A stretch of DNA of 64,000 nucleotides from Hippopus hippopus. Its lineage: Eukaryota > Mollusca > Bivalvia > Cardiida > Cardiidae. Made by a program: the position numbers and the translations under genes. This document shows, in pieces, positions 33,083 through 45,323 of this stretch (its first letter is position 1; the number at the start of each line of letters is the position of its first letter). The notes under the pieces are model-generated. The model did not search any database. It was not told the DNA's origin and saw only the letters and a program-made list of their open reading frames with translations. The DNA lies in contig OX328110.1 in assembly GCA_946811185.2 (NCBI GenBank), positions 18,902,456 to 18,966,455 on the forward strand. Reading direction: 5' to 3'.

Positions 33083-33179
33083 AGGGAGATAATTTGGATT
33101 TCACTTTATAATTCTATTGCTTGAATAGGTGCACTGGCTGCTGTGATGTAACTAAAACACCATTAAACATAAAACAATA

Positions 33180-33375
33180 ATAATTTGGACTTGTCCAACT
33201 TGAAAGCATTTGCAGACAACAAACTAACTTTGGCTCAAATGATAGGATATGCTTCTGTAAGTGCAGAAAACATTGTGGGAAAAGAAAAAAATGCTAATTA
33301 TCAGGAAGTTCTCCTTTTCATGTGATGTTTTCAAGTGTTCTTCCCGACGGTTATTTCAAACACATGTGTTGTGTG
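33180..33375. mobile_element. P1 MITE, decayed
   Basis: TTGGACTTGTCCAACTTGAA, intact left arm, damaged right arm (GCTAATTATCAGGAAG). Confidence 0.55.
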
Positions 33376-33430
33376 AAATGAAAATTAAAATGAAATATGA
33401 CACCAAACAAACTTTCCTTGTGTTTTTACT

Positions 33431-33655
33431 TTAACTCTTTACCACAGAATCCCGCCTTTTAACGAACCTGACACAAAAATGCATTTGAAAACATTGTGGG
33501 AAAAGGAGAAAATGCTGGTTACCAGCATTTTCTCCTTTTCCCACAAAGTTTTCTTCCTATTCAATGACAAACATTACAATTTGAAAAACATTAAAACTGT
33601 TGTCTGTAAATTCCATCGATATGGACAAGTATAACCTTTTTCTGGGTGGTAAAGG
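33431..33655. mobile_element. P1 MITE copy
   Basis: Short-arm-first with perfect palindrome, but its central base is T (GGTTACC), opposite to most copies in this orientation. Right end GGGTGGTAAAGG runs straight into the next copy. Confidence 0.8.
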
Positions 33656-33872
33656 TACACAGCAAAATTTTAGACCTATCCAAATTGAAAGCATTTGCAG
33701 ACGACAATTTCAATGTGGCTCACATGATGCAATTTTTCTTTGACGGGGTAGAAAACTTTGTTGGAAAAGGAGAAAATGCTGGTTACCAGCATTTTCTCCT
33801 TTTCCCACAATGTTTTCAAAAGGCTTCTTCCTCAGTGTCCTTAAACATTGTCATCATGTAGTAAAGGGTTAA
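33656..33872. mobile_element. P1 MITE, adjoining inverted copy
   Basis: Long-arm-first, lacks the outer CTCTTTACC end; centre GGTTACC; ends ATGTAGTAAAGGGTTAA. Confidence 0.8.
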
Positions 33873-33971
33873 GGGACAACCTATAACTGAAACAGAAACT
33901 ATGAACAAATCTTCATAAACTTTTCTCATTGGACAGAATGTTTTTATGCAAATTCTGTATGTTTTTTTCTT

Positions 33972-34199
33972 TTAACCCTTTACCACACAACCCCGAGTTT
34001 TAACAACCCTGAAGAAGAAGGTTTTTGAAAACATTGTGGGACAGCAGAAAATGCTGGTAACCAGCACTTTCTCCATTATCCACAATATTTTCTACCCTAT
34101 CAAAGACAGAATTTATCATTCAAGCTACATTTAATTTGTTGTCTGCAAAATCTTTCAATTTTGACTAGTCTAAAATTTTGTCATGTGGTAAAGACTTAA
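33972..34199. mobile_element. P1 MITE copy
   Basis: TTAACCCTTTACCACACAAC to CATGTGGTAAAGACTTAA; the arm reads GGGACAGCAGAAAATGC, slightly eroded. Confidence 0.8.
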
Positions 34200-34213
34200 A
34201 TAAAAATAACGAA

Positions 34214-34423
34214 TTAACCCTTTACAAAAAAAAAAAAGGTAGACGGCTTTTTAAAAGCAATGTGGGAAATGGGGAAAATGATGGTAAGCAGCATTTTCTC
34301 CTTTTTCCTCATTGTTTTCAACTCTCTCATAGACACATTTCAGCCACTCTTTCTTTGGCGTGTGCAGATGCTTTGCTTTCAATTCGAGCAAGTCTTAAAT
34401 TCTGTCATCTGGTAAAGAGTTAC
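34214..34423. mobile_element. P1 MITE copy with an A-run in the short arm
   Basis: TTAACCCTTTACAAAAAAAA, centre GATGGTAAGCAGC, ends ATCTGGTAAAGAGTTAC. Confidence 0.65.
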
Positions 34424-34559
34424 AAAAAGGATCCAATACAAAAAGGAATGTCCACAAGCAATATAGAATTGCAAAGGTCATTGTATGTTTACCAAAATAT
34501 AAAACAAGCTAACCCATGACTCTGCAATGACAACTTTTTACACCTATAGAGTTAAAGTG

Positions 34560-35151
34560 AAAAAAAAAACTCTGGGAAATAGTGCAATTGCTAGATACAA
34601 GCATCTATTCCTTTTCCACAATGTTTTCCCTATCATACAGAAGATATTTTCCTTTTCTATAAATATTTCTCCTTGAAGTCACTTTACCTACTCTTTGTAT
34701 GTCTTAAATAATGTCTGTATGGTAATGGATTGATAGACAATTATCAGGTCAGTGTAAACTGGATCCAATTTATACCGGTATGGCAGAAAATATCTGTAAA
34801 ATTTTTGTTGTCTTTCATTCCTATTTTCAACTTACATTTTTGTTATGTTATCGATTCTTAGAAAGAAACTGGCAAAGCTTAGGAATCACACCAGTGACCC
34901 CCTGGCTTCAACTTCTACATGTTCCCAACTGAGCTAATAGGCTCTGCTAGCAAAGATGAGGCTAAAACTCCAAACCTGTAATTTGTTATACTAGCCCAGT
35001 ATGCTGGTGACCAGCCTTTTCTCCTTTTTCAACAATGCTGCCAATGCTTTGTTTTGATAAAATGCTTAGTAAAGAATTACAAGAGAATGGTCAAAATAGT
35101 CTGTTTTTTAAGTTCTTTCTTCAGAATTTTCATCAATTTAGCTGCACTAGT
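34560..35151. other. Noncoding stretch with decayed fragments
   Basis: Decayed P1 cores near 34565-34640 and 35000-35045 (ATGCTGGTGACCAGCC). Minus-strand tRNA-like SINE fragment at ~34870-34960 (TATTAGCTCAGTTGGGAACA .. GGTGTGATTCC). Confidence 0.45.
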
Positions 35152-35355
35152 AAGCTCTTTACCAAACAACAAAACTTCAGTCTTATCCAGATTAAAAGCA
35201 TTTGCAGACGACAAAATAAACGTGACCCAAAAACTGAAATTGGTTTTCCGTTTACAAGTATTTTCCCTTTTTTTTTTCCACACTGTTTCAAAATGGTTTC
35301 TTATCTTTCTTAAGGTCATTCAAATTCGAATTGTGCGGTACACAGGTAAAGAGGC
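35152..35355. mobile_element. P1 MITE, decayed
   Basis: AGCTCTTTACCAAACAACAA and AAAGCATTTGCAGACGACAA recognisable; the palindrome is mostly gone. Confidence 0.6.
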
Positions 35356-35766
35356 AAAAACTATAAAAATTATGAAATACTTGACTCTGGAATTCAAGTA
35401 AGTGTCCCAAGATGTTGCACAATTATGTCTGAAAATAAGCTGTGAAGTAATGGGCCTAATCAGGATAGTTCAATGTAATGCAAGGCATTTTGAAACCCTA
35501 CTCGGTAATAACTCCAGTAAATGATTATGTCAATGGTGGGAGGATGAAACATAAAGACTCTGGTACCATAGTAAGTGTGCCCACATGTTGGGTTCAAGGG
35601 TGGCCTTTAGAGGCTTTGGGCTTCTTACATCCCTTATATGTAGTTGACAGCTGTGAAGATGTGGTGGGAAAAGAAGCTGTTGCTTCTCACTCCGTTACCC
35701 CAACCCTTTGGCCAACCGAGGGAAAAAACCCTTTAATTCTTTGGTTTGTTTTCTTCTAAAAACCAT

Positions 35767-36000
35767 TTAACTCTGTTATTAGAGGACAAAATTTAAGACC
35801 AGTCCAGGTTGAACACATTTTGCAGGTTATTCATTTAATGTAGCTCAAATGATGGAATTCTGCTTTGCAAGGGCAGGAAACATTGTGGGAAAAGGAGAAA
35901 ATCTGTAACCAGCATTTTCTTTTTCTCCTTCTCCTGTGATGTTTTCAAAAGCCTCTTTCCTTGGGATCATTAAAACATGGAATTGTTTGGTACAGGGTAA
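35767..36000. mobile_element. P1 MITE copy, diverged
   Basis: TTAACTCTGTTATTAGAGGA start, GAGAAAATCTGTAACCAGC centre, GTTTGGTACAGGGTAA end. Confidence 0.65.
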
Positions 36001-36138
36001 AATCAACAGTTGAAGGATTGAATGATTTGAGTGAGAGGAGATAAATGTGGTGTAAACAGAACAAAACAAAAAGATTTATATTACAAATCCCTAAAATATG
36101 ATGTGAATTAAAGCAATCCCAATGAAATCTTATCTAAC

Positions 36139-36363
36139 CTAACCCTGGACACCACAATCTAGAGTTTTAGCAAACCTTAGGTGGAGACTTTGGAAAACAT
36201 TGTGGGAAAAGGAGGAAATGCTGGTAACCAGCATTTTCTCCTTTTGCCACAAAGTTTCTACCTTTTTCAAGACAAATTCATCATTTTGGCCACATTTAAG
36301 TTGTTGTCTGTAGATGCTTTCAATTTGGACTAATCTAAACTTTTGTTGTTTTGTACAGAGTTC
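36139..36363. mobile_element. P1 MITE copy
   Basis: CTAACCCTGGACACCACAAT start, perfect GCTGGTAACCAGC core, GTTTTGTACAGAGTTCA end. Confidence 0.7.
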
Positions 36364-36369
36364 ATACCC

Positions 36370-36560
36370 AATTACTTAAAGAGCTTCTCACAATAACAGC
36401 TGCATTTGTGGTAATTTAAGATCAAGATCAGACTTCACAAAAGGAATAGTCTGACCTTGTATCGAGATTTAAAAATATCCGTTTCATTGAAAGATTCTGG
36501 CAAAAAATAGCTTTGAAATAGCAATTATTGGGGTCTTTCTTGAAAACCATGAAAGGTCAA
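36370..36560. mobile_element. P2 hairpin element, decayed
   Basis: AAGATCAAGATCAGACTTCA / AGTCTGACCTTGTATCGA. Confidence 0.5.
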
Positions 36561-36646
36561 CATTTTAATTATTTTGGGGAAGCAAGGGTTAAGATTTTAT
36601 TTCCGTTGTATTGAGTAAGCCTAGGTTATTATACAACAAGATAATA

Positions 36647-37793
36647 AACAAGAGGGCCATGATGGCCCTGTATCACTCCACTGGCTATTAAGTAAAAACA
36701 CTACAAGCCAAACATTACAATATTCAGCAAATTGATTTCAAACACGAGGACATGCAAACATTTTTCTATCTAATCCTACGAGAAAGTTGTGATCCATGGG
36801 CAAAGCCAATTTTGATCGCAAAGCTATAATTATTTGAATCCTGGTGGAGGTCCACAATATAAAGCTCCATACCAAATAATTCAGTTCTTGAATGTTATAA
36901 ACAAGAAGATTTTCAAATTTTTCTCAATTTGGGCACCCTTGATAGAGACCCCCTAGATAAAGCTAAATGCAAAATTTGATAGCCCCTAACCCTTATAGCT
37001 AGATGCGAAAGATTTTCCTATATAAGCCCGCCCATGTAAAACATGTTACCCCCCGGAGCGAAGTCAAATTTGACCCTCGGCTATAATTTGGACACCCTTG
37101 GTACAGGTCCACTAGATAAAGCTACATGCCAAATTTGGTCGCCCTAGGCCCCATGGCTAGGTCAAAGAAGAATTTTAAAGTTCTCCCTATATAAGCCCAT
37201 GTAAAACTTGTTATATAAGCCCATGTAAAACTTGTTACCCCCGGGCAGGGCCTAATTTGACCCCAGGGCTATAATTTGAACAATCTTGGCAGAGGTCCAC
37301 TAGATAAAGCTACATGTCAAATTTGGTAGCTCTAGGCCCTATGGCTAGGTAGAAGAGGAATTTTAAAGTTCTCCCTAAATAAGCCCATGTATAACTTGTA
37401 ACCCCCGGGGCGGGGCCAATTTTGACCCCAGGGCTATAAATTGAAGAAACTTGGTAGAGGTCCACTAGATAAAGCTACATGCCAAATTTGGTAGCCCTTG
37501 GCCTTACGGTTTCAGACAAGAAGATTTTCAAAATTTTTCAGTTTTGTTGCCATGGCAACCAGAGTTTTTGAAGGAATTAAATTCTTTCAAGAAATTCTGA
37601 AGAGGACCATGGCAGGATCATTTCTGTGAAGTTTCATCAAAATTGGATGGGTAGTTTCAGAGAAGAAGACGTTTTAAAAAAAAGTTAACGCACAGACGGA
37701 CGGACGGACGCACGGACGGACGGACGGACGGACGCACGACGGACAACAGGCCATGACATAAGCCCGCTGGCCTTCGGCCAGTGGAGCTAAAAA
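36647..37793 (+). mobile_element. H-type element, CTCCACTGGC ends
   Basis: Head hairpin GGGCCATGATGGCCC, then CTCCACTGGC; tail with (ACGG)n interrupted by ACGC (37688-37743), CATGACATAAGCCCGCTGG, hairpin CTGGCC-TTC-GGCCAG and GTGGAGCTAAAA. Inside are diverged tandem units marked by GGTCCACTAGATAAAGCTAC at 37106, 37294 and 37459. Confidence 0.8.
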
Positions 37794-37839
37794 TTACATG
37801 TATCTGTTTCTAACCGTAATTCAAGTAAATACATGTATT

Positions 37840-38040
37840 AAGGGTCCATATTGAAAACAAATTTTGAAGACACGGTAAGAGCGGCTAAAATGATGGGATT
37901 TTTCCTGGAACGGATAGAAACATTATGGTTAAAGGAGGACATGATTGCTAACAGCATTATTTCTTTTCCACAATTTTTAAAATGCCTCTGCTGCCAAGGT
38001 TGTAAAACATAGGATCTTTTGATGGTGCCATAAGGACATC
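37840..38040. mobile_element. P1 MITE, heavily decayed
   Basis: GGATAGAAACATTATGGTTA .. ATTGCTAACAGCATTATTTC .. TTTTCCACAA; no clear ends. Confidence 0.4.
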
Positions 38041-38090
38041 CATTGCCTGTAACCATTACCAGACAATCAACTGCCACTGGACCCTTACAA

Positions 38091-38706
38091 AAACTAGAGG
38101 CGCTTGAGCGCCTGTATCGCTCCACAGGCCTGATATTTCTATAATGGCGAAAGGAAGTTTTTAACAATTATCATTCAATCCTGCATTTTAGCTCACTGAA
38201 GAAACAATTTGGTAGACAACCACCATAGGAACTTACCTGCAAAACAACAATGAAATCCAATGAATAGTTTTAGAGAAGAAATTTTTCAAAGATTTTACTT
38301 TATACCATAAAAGGAAAATGAGTCTCCCATGAAAGCCATGTTTTTTGACAGATCTTTTTTTTTTTAAGAAATTCTGTAAACCTGTATCTAAGGAACATTC
38401 CTGCAAAATAATAATGCTATCCAAATAGCGGTTTGGGAGGAGAAGATTTTTAAAGGTTTTTTACTTTGGTTGCCATGGCAACCAGAATTCTTCATGGAAC
38501 ACAATTATTTGAAGGAATTTGAAAGAGGACCACCAAAGGAACATTCCTGTGAAATTCAGTAAAAATCCAGTCAATAGTTTCTGAGGAGAAGTTTTTTAAA
38601 GAAAAAGTTTACGGACGCACGCACGGACGAACGAACGGACGGACGGACGCACGACGGACACAATGCCATGACAATAGCTCGCTGGCCTTCAGCCAGTGGA
38701 GCTAAG
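38091..38706 (+). mobile_element. H-type element inserted in the satellite
   Basis: Head hairpin AGGCGC-TTG-AGCGCCT, CGCTCCACAGGC; ACGG/ACGC microsatellite at ~38610-38660; tail GGCCTTCAGCCAGTGGAGCT. Satellite-like sequence flanks it (ACCCTTACAAAAA on the left, AATGCATTTTCAACTAATTC on the right). Confidence 0.75.
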
Positions 38707-38870
38707 AATGCATTTTCAACTAATTCCTTACAAAACAATGTATTTCCACTCAGCCCCTACCAAACAATCCAATGCCACTTAAACTTTACCAAACAATGCA
38801 CTGGCACCAAAAGCCAAGCTCTCAATCTCACAGTGCTGGTCCTAGTGCCGCCCACGAAGGAGAAGCTGGT
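38698..38870 (+). repeat. 29-bp satellite, leading fragment
   Basis: Four to five units such as CCCCTACCAAACAATCCAAT and ACTTTACCAAACAATGCACT before unrelated sequence. Confidence 0.7.
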
Positions 38871-39892
38871 AAACAGTGACAAACCAGGACTGGATTTTAT
38901 TCTCACATTAAATATCGATGCTACCCTGGTGTATTTCTTTGTCTTGCAGATGAATCATTAAATCTGACCCTGAGAGTAGCCTGGCTAATTCCTGGTTTAA
39001 CGACGGAGTATTTACAAGGCATGACAAGGAATTGCCCCATATAAATTGGTTAAGCCAAATGTCACTCAGGTTGTCCCCATTGGTGTCCCCATGAACCCCT
39101 CCACAGCCCCAACATACCATGGTTGTGTGTGGGTAACATGCCGGTGAAACACCGGTGTTACTAGATGGACACTGGAGATGATTAATGATGGTGAAATCAG
39201 CAGTCACCTGAACAAACAGAATCGCCTAAAGGGTAAGTGGAATCAAAAGTTAATTGGTATAAAACATGTTAAATATATAAAATATGGCAAAAATAATATA
39301 GGAATATAGTCACTAAATTTTGAATAAAAAAATTACCAGGAATAAAAGGGGGGCCATAACGGCCCTGTATCACAATACTTCCTTTTAAACAGGACAGCAG
39401 TTTGAAAGACATCTATATCCCCTGTGGCCATATTTATTTTGTGAAGATCCTTAAAAGAGTTAAACATTTGACCCATGAAAATCTTTAAGAGGGCCAAGGA
39501 GATATGAAGCCACAGGAAATGTTTTGGACAGACACATGGACAGACAGAAAAAAGAGGACAGCTAAAGATAAAACCTGCAATCCCAAAAATTTGACTCCCA
39601 AAAGCTTGATTCACAGTAGTCATAATGCTATGGTTTATCACTTTAGAGGAATGGTAGAGACCTAGCACTGCCTAGAAGGTACCGGAATTGCCTTTGAGAT
39701 CAGAGATTTGAGCCAATTCTTGATTCTTTCCCAGTAATCTCCGGTTGTATTTGAAAACATCCAGGGCTGTTTTCCAGTGCAACAAGGCTCATCAAAGACT
39801 TGATAAATTATCACAATGCCACCAGGGCTGTTCTACCTGATCACTAACCTGATCTTACCTGGGTTACTAAACCTGGACATTGAGAAGGGGTC
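38871..39892. other. Noncoding interruption of the satellite
   Basis: No supported gene. At ~39139-39156 the hairpin CCGGTG-AAA-CACCGG is followed by TGTTACTAG, reminiscent of a Helitron-type 3' end. A decayed H-type head (GGGGCCATAACGGCCC) is at ~39345 with GGACAGACAGAAAAAAGAGG near 39535. Confidence 0.4.
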
Positions 39893-39995
39893 TTTACCCT
39901 TACCAAACAATGCAATGCCACTTGAGCTTTACAAGGCACTCCAATGCCACTTGACCTTTACCAAATAATGCATAACTGCACAAACCTTACTAAAC
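39893..39995 (+). repeat. 29-bp satellite segment
   Basis: ACCCTTACCAAACAATGCAA, CTTTACAAGGCACTCCAATG, CCTTTACCAAATAATGCATA; interrupted by the H-type element at 39996. Confidence 0.8.
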
Positions 39996-41231
39996 AACAT
40001 GTCTGTTTGTAAAACAGTCATGCCCCCCTACTGCCACATTGATACAGGAAGTGGCACAGTTCATAAACTGATATCAAAACGCGCGTTCAACTTCCGCTTT
40101 TTCCCAGTCGACTTCGATGCTTACTACATCCCAGATAATATGCGAATAAAATGTTGGAGCCACAAGTTGAGCCACATATGATGATTTTTGAGACACTTTA
40201 ATTTTTTTTGAGCAAATGGCTCAAGTGGCGAACGGCAGCGCGGACCCTGAATCATCTGGTGGTCACTGTGACCTTGACCTTTCACAAATTAACCATAAAA
40301 TCGATAGGGATCATTTACACTCCAAGATGAATATCTGTACAGAATTTGAAGGACCTAGGTCAATTCTGTGTCTAGTTATCATCTGGACAAGGTTTGGTCT
40401 ATATATCATTAAGTTGAAGGCCAATGTGACCTTGACCTTTGATGGATTAATCTCAAAATCGATAGGGATCATTTACACTCCGAGATGAATATCTGTACAG
40501 AATTTGAAGAACCTATGACAAGGTTTGGTCTATATATCATTAAGTTAAAGGCCACTGTGACCTTGACCTTTTATGGATTAATCTCAAAATCGATAGGGAT
40601 CATCTACACTCGGAGACAAATGTCTGTGCCAAATTTGACGAACCTAGGTCAATTCTGTGTCTAGTTATCATCCGGACAAGGTTTGGTCTATATATCAACA
40701 TGTTGACGGTTACTGTGACCTTGACATTTGACCGATTGACCTCAAAATCGATAGGGATCATCTACACTCCGAGACAAATGTCGGTGCCAAATTTGACGAA
40801 CTTAGGTCAATTCTGTGTCTAGTTATCATCCAGACAAGGTTTGGTCTATATATCAACATGTTGACGGTCACTGTGACCTTGACATTTGACCGATTGACCT
40901 CAAAATCAATAGGGATCATCTACACTCCAAGACGCATGTCTGTGCCACATATGACGAACCTAGTTCAGTTCTGTGTCTAGTTATCATCCGGACAAGGTTT
41001 GGTCTATATATCAACATGTTGACGGTCACTGTGACCTTGACATTTGACCGATTGACCTCAAAATCAATAGGGATCATCTACACTCCGAGACGCATGTCTG
41101 TGCCAAATTTGACAAACCTAGGTCAATTCTGTGTCTAGTTATTATCCGGACAAAGTAAGGTCTACCGACCGACTGACCGACCAACATGTGCAAAGCAATA
41201 TACCCCCCACTTTGTTGAAGGGGGGGATAAC
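39996..41231 (+). mobile_element. H-type element, ATGCCCCCCT ends
   Basis: Head hairpin CTGTTTGTAAAACAG, then CATGCCCCCCTACTG; tail with GACCGACTGACCGACC, AAAGCAATATACCCCCC and AGGGGGGGAT-type end, the inverted complement of the head motif. Tandem units of 158 bp are marked by GGTCAATTCTGTGTCTAGTT (40647, 40805, 40963, 41121; earlier diverged unit at 40368). Contains repeated CACTGTGACCTTGAC phrases. Confidence 0.8.
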
Positions 41232-42176
41232 AATCCATGTCTACATTACCCTTACCAGAAAATCAATTGCCACTCAACCCTTTCCAAACATTCTGTAGCC
41301 ACTTAATCTTTACTAAACAATGCATTTCCATTTAAACCGTACATTGCAATCTATTGCGATCTAATCCTTACCAAACAATCTATTTCAACTCAACCCTTTC
41401 CAAACAATGCATGCTACTTCACCCTTACCAAAAAAATCCATTGCCACTTGAACCTTACCAAACAATAAATTGCCACTTGCCCTTTCAAGACAATCTAATA
41501 CCACACAAACCTCACCAAATAATCCATTTCAACAAAACCTTTACCATATACTAGTAATCCATCATATAATCCATTTCCACTTCACCCTTACCAAAGAATG
41601 TATTTCTATTTATTGGACTTAACCCCTACCAATCCTTTTCAACTTGCCCTAACCAAAATAATCAATTGCCTTTTGAACCTTACCAAATTATCATTTGACA
41701 CTATAGGGCACTGCCTATTACCAAACAACCCATAGCCGGGTATACCTTACCAAACAATCCATTGCCACTTGACCCTTGCATAAAAAATCCATGCAACTTT
41801 ATCCTTACCAAAATCAATTTACTCTTAACCCTTACCAAGCAATCCCTTACCATTCAACACTTAAAAGGCCATTGCCACCTGACCCTAACCAAAAAATCCA
41901 CATTAATTGGATATAACTTGACCCTTACCAAACAATCAATTGCCACTAAACCAACAATCCATTGCAACTTGACCCTTACCAACCAAATGGTTGCCACATG
42001 ACCCTTACCAAACAATTGGATACAACTTGACCCTCACCAAACAATCAATTGCCACTAAACCTAAACCAACAATCCATTGCAACTTGACCCTTACATAAAA
42101 AATCCATGCAACTTTATCCTTACCAAAAATTAATTTACTCTTAACCCTTACCAAACAATCCCTTACCATTCAACAC
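41232..42176 (+). repeat. 29-bp satellite array
   Basis: Unit approximately ACCCTTACCAAACAATCC+ATTGCCACTTG. A higher-order block (AACTTGACCCTTRCATAAAA .. TTACTCTTAACCCTTACC .. CAACACTTAA) occurs at ~41770-41870, ~42070-42180 and ~42660-42770. Confidence 0.9.
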
Positions 42177-42406
42177 TTAACTCTTTACCAAACAACAAAA
42201 TTGTAGACCAGTCCAAATTGAAAGCATTTGAAAACGACAACATAAGTATGGCTCAAAAATTGAAATTTGTCTCAGGAAGGGTAGAAAATATTGTGGGAAA
42301 AGGAGAAAATGCTGGTTACCAGCATTTTCTCCTTTTCCTACAATGTTTTCAAAAGGCTTCTTTCTCAGGGTCGTTAAAAGTCGGGATTGTGTGGTAAAGA
42401 GTTTAA
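42177..42406. mobile_element. P1 MITE inserted in the 29-bp satellite, with empty-site evidence
   Basis: Long-arm-first copy. Left junction CAACAC-TTAA-CTCTTTACC; right junction GGTAAAGAGT-TTAA-AGGCC. Unoccupied versions of the same local sequence occur at about 42755-42766 (CAACACTTAAAGGC) and 41850-41865 (CAACACTTAAAAGGCC), so insertion duplicated TTAA precisely. Confidence 0.9.
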
Positions 42407-45323
42407 AGGCCATTGCCACCTGACCCTAACCAAACAATCCACATTAACTAAACCTTTACCATATCATACATTTCAGATTTACACTCACTAAACATTGCAT
42501 TTCCATTTATTGACAGAACAGAACTTGATCCTAACCAAACAATCCATTGCAACTTGACCCTTACCAAACAAATGGTTGCCACATGACCCTTACCAAACAG
42601 TTAGATACAACTTGACCCTCACCAAACAATCGATTGCCACTAAACCTAAACCAACAATCCATTGCAACTTGACCCTTACATAAAAAATCCATGCAACTTT
42701 ATCCTTACCAAAAATTAATTTACTCTTAACCCTTACCATACAATCTATTACTACTCAACACTTAAAGGCAATTCATTGCTACATAATCCCAACCAAACAA
42801 TCCATTACAACTAAAACTTTACCATATCACACATTTCAACTTTACCCTCACCAAACATTGAATTTAAATTTATGAAAAGAACAGAACTTGACCCTAACCA
42901 AACAATCCATTGCAACTTGACCATTACCAAGATATCAACATCCACTTGATCCAAACCAAACATTCCATTGCCACCAGATCCTTACCAAACAATCCAATGC
43001 AACTTGACCTTTACCAAACAATTGGATACAACTTGACCCTTACCGAACAATCAATTGCCAATAAATCCATAAACAAAAACAAACCATTTCAACTTGACCC
43101 TTACCAAACAAGTGGTTGTCACTTGACCCTTACCAAACAATTGGACTCAACTTGACCCTTACCAAACAATCAATTACCAATAAACCCATACCTAACAATC
43201 CATTTCCACTTGATCCTCACCAAACAATCCATTGCAACTTGACCCTTACCAAACAAATGATTGCCACTTGACCCTTACCAAACAATAGGATACAACTTGA
43301 CCCTTACCAAACAATCAGTTGCCACTAAACCCAAACCTAACAATCCAATTCCACTTGATCCTTACCAAACAATCCACTGTAACTTGACCCTTACCAAACA
43401 ATGCATTGCCACTTGATCTTTAACTTGTCCCTTACCAGGTTATCCATTTCAACTCATTCCCTACCAATCAATCCATTGCCACATCACCCTTACCGGATAA
43501 TCCAGTGCAACTCGACCCTTACCTACAATCCATTGCAACTTGATGTTTAACTTGTCCCTTACCGGATTATCCATTGCAACTCGACCCCTACCAATCAATC
43601 AATTTGCCACTTGACCCTTACCAGATAATCCAGTGCAACTCGACCCTTACCTACAATCCATTGCCACTTGACCTTTAACTTGTCCCTACCAGATTATCCA
43701 TTGCAAATCGACCTCTACTAATCAATCAATTACCACTTGACCCTTACCAGATAATCCAGTATAACTTGACCCCCTACCAATCAATCCATTGCCACTTAAC
43801 TCTTACCAAATACATGTAATGCATGACAATTAACCCTTACCAAACAACGTATTTCCCCCACAACCCTAACCAAGCTAAGCATTTCCATGCAAATCTCACC
43901 AAACAGTGCTTTGCCATTCAACCCATATTAAACAATCCATTGCCATTTATGTGGCTTAACCCCTAAATACCTTTTTCACTAGTGGCTACCCAAACAATCA
44001 ATTGCCACTTTAAACTTTCCAAACAATAAATTGCCTTTACAAAAAACTTATGTTTTATCAAACAATCTGTGTCCATTTTGCCCTTTCCAAAACAATCACT
44101 ATTGTCACTTCACCCTTACCAAACAATGTGATGATACTTAAACCTTACCAAAGAATCTATTTCATCTAAACCTTTACCAAACAATGCAATTCCACCTTAC
44201 CCTAACCAAACAATTTGTTGCCACTTTACCCTCACCAAACAATGCACTGCCACTTAAATCTTGCTTAACATTGCATTTCCACTTCAACCTTACCAAACAA
44301 TGCATTTCCCCTTTAACCTTGCCAAGCAATGCATTGCCACTTAAACCTTACCAAAATATACATTTACACTTTAACCTTACCAAACAATATGTTGCCTCTA
44401 ACAAAAAACTTATGTTTCATCAAACAATCTGTATCCATTTTGCCCTTACCAAACAATCCATTGTCACTTCACCCTTACCAAACAATGCAATTCCACTTTA
44501 CCCTAACCAAACAATCTGTTGCCACTTTACCCTTACCAAACAATTAATTCTACTTTACCATAACCAAACAATCTGTTGCCACTTTACCCTCACCAAACAA
44601 TGCATTGCCACTTAAATCTTGTTAAACAATGCATTTCCACTTCAACTTTACCAATGCATTTCAACTTCAACTTTGCCAAACAATGATTTGTCCTTCATCC
44701 TTACCAAACAATGCATTGCCACTTGACCCTTACCAAACTATCCATTTCCACTTCAACCTTACCAAATATCTACAATAACCTTACCAAACGATGATTTACC
44801 CTTCAACCTTACGAAACAATGCATTGCCACTTGACCCTCACCAAACTACCCATTTGCACTTCAACCTTTACCAAACAATGCACTGTCACTTGACCCTTAC
44901 CAAACTATCCAATTGCACTTCAACCTTACCAAACAATGCACTGTCACTTGACCCTTACCAAACTATCCATTTGCACTTCAACCTTACCAAACAATGCATT
45001 GCTACTTGACCCTTACCAAACTATCCATTTGTACTTCAACCTTACCAAACAATATAAAATGCCTCTACAAAAAAACTTACCATTTACCAAACAATCTGTG
45101 TCCATCTTGCCCTTAGCAAACAATCAATTGTCACTTCACCCTTACCAAACAATGCAATAATTCTTAAACCTTACCAAAGAATCTATTTCAACTCAACCCT
45201 TACCAAACAATGCAGTTATCCAACTTTCCATTTGCACACAACCTTACCTAACAATCCATTTCCACTTGAACCTTACCAAAAAATCCAAAGCCACTTAATC
45301 CATACTAAAAAATCAATTTTCTG
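42407..45323 (+). repeat. 29-bp satellite array, main block
   Basis: About a hundred diverged units, alternating endings such as CAATCCATTGCAACTTGACC and CAATGCATTTCCACTTCAAC. Because 29 is not a multiple of three, three unit copies read through all frames and give stop-poor ORFs of repetitive LTLTKQ/LPNNALPL/PYQTIH peptides. Confidence 0.9.

Noticed and set aside
35478..35759. 93-codon plus-strand ORF
   Set aside because: Low similarity to anything I know, flanked by decayed elements, and without conserved features.
39135..39165. Helitron 3' end (CCGGTGAAACACCGG followed by TACTAG)
   Set aside because: The hairpin and CTAG-like end are suggestive, but no matching 5' end or second copy is in the window, so it is not called as an element.
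38908..39207. 99-codon minus-strand ORF in the satellite interruption
   Set aside because: No recognisable motif, no splice or start support, and it overlaps probable repeat ends.
40216..40488. ORFs starting MAQVANGSADPESSGG (also at 50019)
   Set aside because: Identical frames occur in the two H-element copies only, span tandem repeats, and have no domain; they are repeat sequence.
44184..45160. ORFs of 70-143 codons across the satellite (LTLTKQ / LPNNALPL peptides)
   Set aside because: They are the 29-bp satellite read through three frames; peptide repetition follows DNA periodicity and there is no start or splice context.
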